The notes under the pieces: generated by a model
What the model was told of the DNA's origin: nothing
Database searches by the model: none
The model's input: the letters and a program-made list of their open reading frames with translations, nothing else
From: Nitrospirota bacterium
Lineage (GTDB): Bacteria; Nitrospirota; JACRHJ01
Length of the DNA: 12,966 nt
Direction of reading: 5' to 3'
Assembly (NCBI GenBank): GCA_027328825.1
Contig: DAHWTK010000047.1
Span: 1-12,966, forward strand
Shown here: positions 1 through 6,544 of the stretch, in pieces
Position numbering within the stretch: the stretch's first letter is position 1
Layout of the letters: every line of letters begins with the position of its first letter
Made by a program: the position numbers and the translations under genes

Positions 1-61
1 ACTTGCCGGGGGAGATTAATCCCTGAAATACCCCTTTTTCGCATGTTTCAGACGCAAGGAA

Positions 62-568
62 TCAAATTTCAGGACTGAACCTGTCCGGCTGCCTGTAATA
101 AAATTTATTTACGGCGTCTTTTATTATCGGGGTGATTACGCCGCGCGACGTAATAGCGCTTTTTTGGGCTGTCGGTATGTAGCTTACGGTATAGTATCCG
201 CATTTTTTCGAAGCGAGAAGCCCGAGGGAAGACCCCTGTATGGAACCCTGCACCGCCACGACAATATCGGGAGCTACAGCCCTGAACAACGCGGCTATTT
301 CCCGCATCTTCAAGGGCGATAGCAGCGTCCTGATGTTCTGCAATCTCCCAGAGACATGCCTTGACGGATAAATTTCAATATTGCCGGCCTCATCTTTTAT
401 GCGTTCAAGATGCTGCTTCAGTCTCGTGTTTCCCTGGTAATACATAAAGTGCATGCTTAAGTCGTCGCATGCCGCGAGATATTCAAACGCCTTAAGCGCC
501 ATTATCTCATGGCCGCCGAACTCGCCGGCATCGCTGTAGAAGAGTATCCTCTTAGGGTAATTTCTCAT
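62..568 (-). CDS. Glycosyltransferase family 4-like, N-terminal half only (truncated or frame-disrupted)
   Basis: The 168-residue product begins with a basic, hydrophobic beta strand and a GGHE motif (RILFYSDAGEFGGHE, residues 7-21). It continues with alternating strands and helices (APDIVVAVQGS at 99-109, YYTVSYIPT at 125-133). This is the N-terminal Rossmann-like half of GT-B fold glycosyltransferases of the GT4 kind, the half that mainly contacts the acceptor. Such enzymes are usually 350-400 residues. Here the frame ends with TGA at 64-62, just after YYRQPDRF, where family members normally enter the linker to the nucleotide-sugar-binding C-terminal domain. That domain, with its EX7E motif, is absent from this frame. 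The ATG at 568 lies inside the upstream methyltransferase gene (17 bp overlap) and has no clear Shine-Dalgarno sequence, so translation is probably coupled. The frame past the TGA stays open to the window edge (61-2), so a nonsense mutation, frameshift or sequencing error is likely. The family call is fairly secure; the sugar donor is unknown. Confidence 0.6.
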   Translation of the reverse strand: MRNYPKRILFYSDAGEFGGHEIMALKAFEYLAACDDLSMHFMYYQGNTRLKQHLERIKDEAGNIEIYPSRHVSGRLQNIRTLLSPLKMREIAALFRAVAPDIVVAVQGSIQGSSLGLLASKKCGYYTVSYIPTAQKSAITSRGVITPIIKDAVNKFYYRQPDRFSPEI

Positions 569-1493
569 AAACAGCCGTTACTGAATGACCTCGTGGACGC
601 ATCCCCGCTTCCCTTAAGCCCGACATCGGAATCATGGCAAGAACCCTGACCAGCAGCCTCACCGGGAAAAAGAAAAACAGGCGGTCTATTTGCGATTTTT
701 TCATTCCTAAAATCTTCTTTATTGCGTCCTGTGCCATGCATATCCCATATGGACGCAGATGCATATCGGAAAGCGTTTCATAGTCAAGCGCCACGAGTTT
801 CAGATTAAATAGTCCGGCCATATTTATCAGGCACGTATCGGTCCATCTCGTTACGTGGTGCGGCGGCATGTTCAGGACGTTATTGGTTTCGCACCCTGTA
901 AATCCGCTTTCGTTCGGCACGGAGATTATAAGCCTGCCGCCTGTTTTGAGGCATTTCACTGCGGATGACAGGAACTCGCGCGCATCGGCCACGTGCTCAA
1001 GAACCTGAAACGCGCAAACGACATCGTACCTACCGCCGTTACTGTCGGCATGTTCCCCGATGTTCTGATCGTATATGAGAACATTGTCTCTTTTTGCCAT
1101 TTCTATGGCATGGGCACTGAACTCAAGGCCGGTGTATGAACCGCAGTTTATATGTCTTCTGAACAGGCCGCGCCCGGCGCCAATCTCCAGCACGTCGCCT
1201 GCCGGTGGGACAAATCCTGCGGCGGTCTTATACTCAGCCTTGTCCGCCATGTAATACCAGTCGTATTTTTGAAGCCCTTCGTAAAACCGCTCGCCGCCGG
1301 TGAGGGCCGGGGTGTAGAACTTAAGCCCGCAGTTCCTGCACACGTGCAATGCGATTTCATCGAGTCCGTCGTCAATGATTATTTTGAATTGTTTTCGGTA
1401 TATTTTTTTAATTGCCGCAAACGACAACGCCTCGGCGATATAATTGTCTTCATGCCCGCAGAGGGGACAACATGTTTTGGAGTCTTTTGCCAT
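552..1493 (-). CDS. Class I SAM-dependent methyltransferase with N-terminal zinc-ribbon-like module
   Basis: The 313-residue soluble protein opens with two Cys pairs, CPLCG (C9, C12) and CRNCG (C52, C55). These look like a four-Cys zinc ribbon. A Rossmann methyltransferase domain follows: motif I VLEIGAGRGLF (101-111) for binding S-adenosylmethionine, an acidic end of the second strand (GLEFSAHAIEMA, 122-133), and YDVVCAFQVLEHV (156-168), typical of the Methyltransf_23/11 group. NMPPHHVTRW (208-217) is a motif often seen in this group and could be near the active site. By context, directly after a flippase gene and overlapping a glycosyltransferase gene, it probably methylates a sugar or sugar intermediate of the exported polysaccharide. 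This is inference; the acceptor and the methylated atom are not visible. The ATG at 1493 follows the flippase stop by 18 bp; I see no strong ribosome-binding site. The basic, hydrophobic C-terminal segment (268-292) may touch the membrane. Confidence 0.85.
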   Translation of the reverse strand: MAKDSKTCCPLCGHEDNYIAEALSFAAIKKIYRKQFKIIIDDGLDEIALHVCRNCGLKFYTPALTGGERFYEGLQKYDWYYMADKAEYKTAAGFVPPAGDVLEIGAGRGLFRRHINCGSYTGLEFSAHAIEMAKRDNVLIYDQNIGEHADSNGGRYDVVCAFQVLEHVADAREFLSSAVKCLKTGGRLIISVPNESGFTGCETNNVLNMPPHHVTRWTDTCLINMAGLFNLKLVALDYETLSDMHLRPYGICMAQDAIKKILGMKKSQIDRLFFFFPVRLLVRVLAMIPMSGLREAGMRPRGHSVTAVYEKLP

Positions 1494-1511
1494 ATGCGCC
1501 GATTTGCAGGT

Positions 1512-2816
1512 TTATTCCCGCTCCGCTTCCATCGTGAAATTCCTTAACCTTACGAGTCTGATATTTTTTTTCTGAAGGAATATAAATGTTGCGAATGCGA
1601 TAAACGTTTCGGTAATCAATAGCGCAAAAGACATTCCGGTCTGTCTAAAGGGTGCGACAAGAGAAATCACAAGGACAATGTTCAATATCCCTGCGGCTAT
1701 AAGTATCCTGCTGAACTCTTTTTGATAACCAAAATTAAGCATTGTCTGCGTGCCGAAAAAATTTCCGAGAAGGCTGACAAATGGCAGGAACGCAAGCGTC
1801 CGGATTACGGGAATGCTCCCCTTGAAGGCGCTCCCGAGAACTATATTGCTTATTTCCGGAGCGAGCAGGAACATGAGACAGGAAAGCAAGAATACCGGTG
1901 CTCCGACAATAATGATTGTCCGCCTCATAAAAAGAATCGCGGCCTGCCTGGATTCCGAGGCCTTTTTGCTTACGTAGGGATAAATCGTCTGGAAAAACGG
2001 CTCGAACAGCCTTTGAAGAATCCGGCTTATTTTGAGCCCGGCGCTATAATACCCGACTGTCTCGTTGCCGGTGAGAAGGCCCAGGATAAATGTGTCGCTT
2101 GCGTTAAAAACGCTTGCCGCAATCGACGAGATGAATATGTGCCATCCCTCCCTGAACTGGAACTTTATCTGGCCGATGGCGGGGATCCTGAACCTTATCC
2201 CGATGTTTCTGAAAGCTACTACCATTGACAGCGCGCCCGATATTATAAGCCCCAGTGAATTAAACAATGGGACATAGATATAGTCGCCGGATTTCCTTAT
2301 GAATATGAAAACCGAAATTGAGAAGACAAGCCGCGCCAGGACGTTAAAAAACGCCAGGTGCTTTATTTTTTCCATCCCCTGGAAAAGCCACGCCGGCAGC
2401 AGGACGTTCCCGCAAACCATGCCGAAAGTGAACAGATATACCCATCTGTCGCCTCTGAACTTGTCAAATCCGAAAACCACGGCGCACATTGCGGCAAAGC
2501 TCAGCAGCATAATCGCGGTTTTTATGAGAATTACCGAACTGAAGATTTCATCGACCTTACGCCTGTCTCCCCTGTGGATTGAAATCTCTCTTGTCGCAGA
2601 ATAGCTGAACCCGTAATCCGTCAACAGAACAAAATATTGGATAAGAGACTGAGCGAACATCACGAGTCCGAATCTGTCCGCGCCCAGGACTCGCACAAGA
2701 TAAGGCAGGGTTGCGAGGTACAGCAGGTAGCCCGCACCCTGCATTGCGGAGAGGGAAAAGAAGTTCCCCGCGAGCCTCCTGCCGTCTTCCGAGAGATTTT
2801 CAGGCATCGCTCTCAT
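1512..2816 (-). CDS. Wzx-type polysaccharide flippase (PST/MVF family)
   Basis: The 434-residue protein is almost wholly hydrophobic and shows about 12-14 membrane segments, for example 20-42, 101-116, 157-173, 181-201, 301-319, 338-354, 371-390 and 395-414. The N-terminal pattern matches the Polysacc_synt family of O-antigen and exopolysaccharide flippases: GNFFSLSAMQGAGYLLYLATLPYLVRVLG, residues 17-45, followed by FGLVMFAQSLIQYFVLLTDYGFSYSATREIS, 49-79. LTDYGFSYSATRE (65-77) is a conserved stretch in Wzx proteins. Length is normal (400-500). It would move undecaprenyl-diphosphate-linked repeat units from the cytoplasmic to the periplasmic leaflet. The ATG at 2816 abuts the TAG stop (2819-2817) of the chain-length gene, so translation is coupled. 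A second in-frame ATG at 2807 (MPEN) has a GAGAG just upstream and is an alternative start. Genetic context supports the call strongly. Homology alone would also permit a teichoic or other lipid-linked glycan substrate. Confidence 0.9.
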   Translation of the reverse strand: MRAMPENLSEDGRRLAGNFFSLSAMQGAGYLLYLATLPYLVRVLGADRFGLVMFAQSLIQYFVLLTDYGFSYSATREISIHRGDRRKVDEIFSSVILIKTAIMLLSFAAMCAVVFGFDKFRGDRWVYLFTFGMVCGNVLLPAWLFQGMEKIKHLAFFNVLARLVFSISVFIFIRKSGDYIYVPLFNSLGLIISGALSMVVAFRNIGIRFRIPAIGQIKFQFREGWHIFISSIAASVFNASDTFILGLLTGNETVGYYSAGLKISRILQRLFEPFFQTIYPYVSKKASESRQAAILFMRRTIIIVGAPVFLLSCLMFLLAPEISNIVLGSAFKGSIPVIRTLAFLPFVSLLGNFFGTQTMLNFGYQKEFSRILIAAGILNIVLVISLVAPFRQTGMSFALLITETFIAFATFIFLQKKNIRLVRLRNFTMEAERE

Positions 2817-3962
2817 CTAAGCCATACCGCCCCGCCTTGTTCCTTCGAGATAATCCAGAAAAAAGGCCGCGAACGCGGCAAGAACCAGAGCCGTGAAGGT
2901 GCATGAGATTACAATAAGAATTCTCCTCGGCTTTGCCTTTTTGGTCGGCGCGACAGCCCTGTCCAACACCTGCACTGTCGAACTGTTTTTTACTTCCTGT
3001 ATCTTCGCCATTTCGTACTGGCGCACCAGAAGCTTGTAAAGCGCCTCATCCGTGGACTTGTCGCGCATCAGGTTATCGTAGTCCAATTCCAGCGCAGGCA
3101 TCATGTTGGTTGGCACGAAAATATCCTGGGATCCCTTGCCGCTGTAAGAACTGCTTCTCTTGTTCTCAAGCTCGCCAAGGCGCCTCTGAAGCTCCCTCTT
3201 TTCCGAGGATAGTATCTGGACCTGCGGATTATCCGGGGTGGCATAGGAGAGAAGCGTCTGAAGCTCCACCTCCTTTGCCATCAACTTATTTTTGACCGCC
3301 GCTATGGACTGGATTATCACCTTTGACTGGTCTCCAAGATTAACCGCTCGGTATTTCTGCTGGAACTCTTCAAGGGCCTTGTCTGCCGCATCGAGATTTT
3401 TCTTTGTCTCATCCAGTCTCTGCCCCACGAATATCCTTGTCCTCCTGCCGGAGGTCATTACGAGGTTTTTGTTGACGCGGTCGAGGTCTTCGACAAACGC
3501 GTTCGCCATTGCCGCGGCCCGCGCCGGACTTTCGTCCAGGACTGAAATCTTTATTATCCCTTCCTTCTTGTTATTGAAAACATTAACCATCTTCCAGAGC
3601 CTTTTCCGTGTGTCTTCTATCTTCCTGCATCCGTAAACGGAACCCAGATTGAACCGCTTGATGATGTCGTCGCTCACGGTCTGGCTTTCCAATATTCCAA
3701 CCCAGACATCGCCGGAAAAACCTGCCATACCCGATAAAAACTCCGCAGGGATAATTCCCGTGGCACCCGCGGCCCTGGCCGCGAAAAGATTGTCGTTACT
3801 CCGTGGCTGTAGAATGCTGGCCGTAGCCTTGTATTCCTTGGGGAGAATGAGACTTACGATGCAGGAAATTACAAATGCCGCACCGACTGTATATGCAATC
3901 AGCCTGCGGCGCCCGACCAGCACCTGCCAGTAATCCGCCAGGCTAATTTCTTTTTCAGGCAT
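2817..3962 (-). CDS. Wzz/GumC-like polysaccharide chain-length (co-polymerase) protein, no kinase domain
   Basis: This 381-residue inner-membrane protein has the polysaccharide co-polymerase layout. A short cytoplasmic Wzz signature comes first (EISLADYWQVLVGRRRLI, 5-22), then TM1 (about 21-40) and the periplasmic EYKATASILQP segment (43-53). Next is a long helical, coiled-coil-prone region (about 178-265, e.g. LDETKKNLDAADKALEEFQQKY). The end is a proline-rich VAPTKKAKPRR motif (337-347) just before TM2 (348-370). This group sets glycan chain length and often spans the periplasm towards the Wza-type channel. There are no Walker A or tyrosine-cluster sequences after TM2, so any tyrosine autokinase would be a separate gene. 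Only 11 residues follow TM2. The ATG at 3962 lies 12 bp after the export-gene stop. Neighbouring exporter and flippase genes make an EPS or O-antigen role very likely; EPS is slightly favoured by the SLBB exporter. Confidence 0.9.
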   Translation of the reverse strand: MPEKEISLADYWQVLVGRRRLIAYTVGAAFVISCIVSLILPKEYKATASILQPRSNDNLFAARAAGATGIIPAEFLSGMAGFSGDVWVGILESQTVSDDIIKRFNLGSVYGCRKIEDTRKRLWKMVNVFNNKKEGIIKISVLDESPARAAAMANAFVEDLDRVNKNLVMTSGRRTRIFVGQRLDETKKNLDAADKALEEFQQKYRAVNLGDQSKVIIQSIAAVKNKLMAKEVELQTLLSYATPDNPQVQILSSEKRELQRRLGELENKRSSSYSGKGSQDIFVPTNMMPALELDYDNLMRDKSTDEALYKLLVRQYEMAKIQEVKNSSTVQVLDRAVAPTKKAKPRRILIVISCTFTALVLAAFAAFFLDYLEGTRRGGMA

Positions 3963-3974
3963 GTTTAAACCCGC

Positions 3975-6365
3975 TCAGTGCAGCGCCAGGACGACGCCGG
4001 TGGACAGCGCGGCCTGGAAAAGTATTTTGGTTATATCCTTGACGTTCCTCAGCCACGGAGTTTTCTGCGTCTCTACAGGCACCACGATAATGTCGCCGGG
4101 GTCGAGCCTCTTCGACATGAAACCGCCGTCGGTCCATCTGTGGCTTTCCCTGTCGTAATGCATGTTGAAGATTCCGCCGCCGCTATTCCTCCTGCTGACG
4201 GCGGTTCCGTCCGTTCTCAGGATATACATCGAGCCTTCGTCGGCGTCCCTGGTGGCTCCGCCGGCATCCTTTATGTAAGTCCTTACAGACGCATCCGGGA
4301 GATAGACGAAGGCGTTCTGGTTATAGACCGAACCTATTACCTGCACCTGGCCCGGCCTGTCCGGTATTGTCAGGCTGTCTCCGTTTTCGAGGGCGATGTC
4401 GTAAGGGCTTCCCTTGAACTCCTTGAGCGGGGCGAGTTTCAGGGCTATCCTCCCTTTGGCGTGCAGTTCCTTGAGCCTTTGTATAAGTGTCTCGCGCTGC
4501 TGCTCGGCGGCTTTATCGGTCATCGCTGATTGCTTAGAGACGGACGCTTGAATCTGCCGGGCGGCGCCTGTCATAAGCTCCTGCTCCAGCCGGTTAATCA
4601 TATCGTTCAGCGCCTTCTGCTGGCTTTCCCGGACGGACACCCTGGTAAATTCCGCCCCCTTCAGGTACGCTCTGTCGGTAAAACCGCCAGCCCGTTTTAT
4701 TAACGACGAGAGTTTCTCGCCTTTTTTTACGATGTAATTGCCCGGGTAAAGAACCTCTCCCCTTATGGCCACGATGCGAGGCCGCTCCCACTGCGGGATG
4801 TCCCTAACAAGCAGATAGTCGTCGCTTTTGAGTTCTATGTTATTCTCCGGATCGCCTTTCTCCGCCTTTTGCAGGTTTATGGTAATCCGTTTTATCTTCG
4901 GGCCGCCAGGCGTGATATCAACCCTCGTGAGCTCGGCGTTTTCCCTGTCGGAATACCGCAGAAGCCCGCCCGCGTACGTTATAAGGTCGCTGATTTTCAT
5001 GCCGGGCTTAAGACCGAACATCCCTGGCGACTTTACCGCGCCCGATACCCGCACGGTACTTTCCACAGCTTGCGGGACGGGAAACACGGTAAGGAGGTCT
5101 CCGTCTTTCAGCGTAAAATCCTTCGCCGGGTCTTTTTGAATGTCGGAAAGATTCGTCTCTATGCGGGTCTTGTATTTGTGGCGGCCTATCCGCAGAAGCT
5201 GCAATCTGTAGTCATAAGCGATGCTGCTCAGTCCGCCGGCCTCGCTTATGAGGTCGGTTACCTTCGTCACGCCTTTCATTTCATATATCGCGGGCGTTTT
5301 CACACTGCCCGCGATCCCGGCCATAGGCCCCACGGGAGGAACGAATACAACGTCCTGCGGCATCAGCCGGACGTCCTTTGACATGTCCCCGTTCAGCAGG
5401 AAGTCGTACATATCGAAGTGGGTAACGGTTTTCCCGCCCCTGTCGAGCCGGATATCCCGCAAAGTGCCTTCCTTTGTCGGCCCTCCGGCTGCGAAAAGAG
5501 CGTTTATAAGCGTCGAAAGGGACGATATGGTATAGCTTCCGGGTTGGCGCACGTCTCCGAGGACGAAAACCCGGATGCTCCTCAGCTTCCCCATGCTGAT
5601 GTCGATTTTTACCTGAGAGGGGATGTAGTAGCGCGAGAACTCCCCGGTGAGAAAATCCTTCGCCTCCCCGAATGTCAGGCCCGATATATGTCTTACACCT
5701 ATAAGCGGGATGTTTACGCTCCCGTCCCGGTCGATTACCGCCCTGAACTCGTTGTTTATCTTGCCCCAGACCCTGATTTCCAGTTCGTCGCCCGGCCCAA
5801 GAAGGTAATCCGGGCCTACCGGGACATCCTCCACAGGCGCAAAACTTGAAGGGGCCTGGTTGAATATATCGTAACCGAACTCCTTGATATTCGTTAACGC
5901 ATAGAATGGGTTTCTTATCCTCAGGAACTGGAACGTCGAAGCCAGGGCCTCCGGCGTGCCGACAAGATAGCCCGCATCTATTACAACGGATTTTTTCAGT
6001 ATCCTTACCGGCACTGCTATCTGCTCTATGGGCAGGTCGTCCTTGCCGTACCGGAACGATATCCTGTGCAGGCGGCTGATAATCCCAAGCTGGGTATCGG
6101 TTATATCGACCGAGTCGGAGACGTACTGCTCAAACGTGGAAGGGCGATTTTCAGGCAACCTGGCAGGCGCGGATACCTCCGGCTGGGGTTGCGTTTTTTG
6201 TTGCGGCGGCGGCGCAAGAAGGGGGTTTAAGGCTGCGGCGGACGGGTACTGGCTTCCCGTATCGGGCGCTGATGCGCTTGCGGGGCTGGAAAAGCAGAAC
6301 AAGCAGAATATAAGGACAGAAGAAATAAAAGCACGCACGCCGATTTTATAAATCCCATGTTGCAC
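3975..6365 (-). CDS. SLBB-domain outer-membrane polysaccharide export protein (Wza-like, large form)
   Basis: The 796-residue protein carries a type I signal peptide (hydrophobic 13-26, AxA cleavage near 29-33) and a Pro/Gln-rich linker (45-75). The poly-export (PES) domain follows, with DYLLGPGDELEIRVWGKIN (186-204). About five SLBB-type beta-grasp repeats come next, seen as recurring G-x-V-x-x-P-G and AGG pairs: 263-296, 348-378, 437-468, 530-562 and 672-704. A helical, coiled-coil-prone insertion (about 578-645) interrupts the fourth. The C-terminal hydrophobic helix (769-795) could insert in the outer membrane, as Wza's does. At nearly 800 residues it is twice the length of E. coli Wza, as in the large SLBB exporters of many environmental bacteria. 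The signal lacks a lipobox; Cys21 and Cys24 lie inside the hydrophobic core. Translation appears to start at GTG 6365, because an in-frame TAA sits three codons upstream; GTG at codon 10 is a possible alternative. It is first in the operon, downstream of the promoter at 6426-6454. Confidence 0.9.
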   Translation of the reverse strand: MQHGIYKIGVRAFISSVLIFCLFCFSSPASASAPDTGSQYPSAAALNPLLAPPPQQKTQPQPEVSAPARLPENRPSTFEQYVSDSVDITDTQLGIISRLHRISFRYGKDDLPIEQIAVPVRILKKSVVIDAGYLVGTPEALASTFQFLRIRNPFYALTNIKEFGYDIFNQAPSSFAPVEDVPVGPDYLLGPGDELEIRVWGKINNEFRAVIDRDGSVNIPLIGVRHISGLTFGEAKDFLTGEFSRYYIPSQVKIDISMGKLRSIRVFVLGDVRQPGSYTISSLSTLINALFAAGGPTKEGTLRDIRLDRGGKTVTHFDMYDFLLNGDMSKDVRLMPQDVVFVPPVGPMAGIAGSVKTPAIYEMKGVTKVTDLISEAGGLSSIAYDYRLQLLRIGRHKYKTRIETNLSDIQKDPAKDFTLKDGDLLTVFPVPQAVESTVRVSGAVKSPGMFGLKPGMKISDLITYAGGLLRYSDRENAELTRVDITPGGPKIKRITINLQKAEKGDPENNIELKSDDYLLVRDIPQWERPRIVAIRGEVLYPGNYIVKKGEKLSSLIKRAGGFTDRAYLKGAEFTRVSVRESQQKALNDMINRLEQELMTGAARQIQASVSKQSAMTDKAAEQQRETLIQRLKELHAKGRIALKLAPLKEFKGSPYDIALENGDSLTIPDRPGQVQVIGSVYNQNAFVYLPDASVRTYIKDAGGATRDADEGSMYILRTDGTAVSRRNSGGGIFNMHYDRESHRWTDGGFMSKRLDPGDIIVVPVETQKTPWLRNVKDITKILFQAALSTGVVLALH

Positions 6366-6544
6366 AAACGATTACAGTAACTTAACGGGAAATAACCTTT
6401 GGATTAACTGACTGCATTTTACTGGATTATATGCGTGAATGGGAATTAAGTCAATATAATTTATTTAAAAATGTTTTTAATCAAAAAAAAAATAAGTAAA
6501 CATAAAGATGGGGATAAATATTAGAATGGGTAATACAAACCGGA
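6366..6544. other. AT-rich spacer between the efflux operon and the polysaccharide operon
   Basis: This 179 bp spacer holds the sigma-70 promoter and a run of ten A residues (6483-6492, T on the minus strand). I found no GC-rich hairpin before that T run. A classical intrinsic terminator for the efflux operon is therefore not evident, and some read-through into the polysaccharide genes is possible. No small ORF is convincing here. Confidence 0.6.
6426..6454 (-). promoter_or_regulatory. Sigma-70 type promoter of the polysaccharide operon
   Basis: Read on the minus strand, TTGACT (6454-6449, 5 of 6 to consensus) is followed by 17 bp and then a perfect TATAAT (6431-6426). Transcription would begin near 6418-6420, leaving a leader of about 55 nt before the GTG at 6365. 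The DNA just upstream of the -35 element (6455-6495) is rich in A and T tracts and could act as an UP element. Found by reading only; not tested. Confidence 0.8.

Noticed and set aside
2..64. TGA in the glycosyltransferase frame as a selenocysteine or reassigned codon, since the frame is open after it.
   Set aside because: Glycosyltransferases are not known selenoproteins, the following residues do not look like the GT4 linker, and other genes here end normally; a mutation or frameshift is simpler.
1722..2604. Several plus-strand open frames of 70-168 codons across the flippase gene.
   Set aside because: They are antisense shadows of a well-supported membrane protein; translations are low-complexity and basic, without domains or start signals.
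2817..3962. A fused tyrosine autokinase (BY-kinase) domain on the chain-length protein.
   Set aside because: Only 11 residues follow the second membrane helix and no Walker motifs are present.
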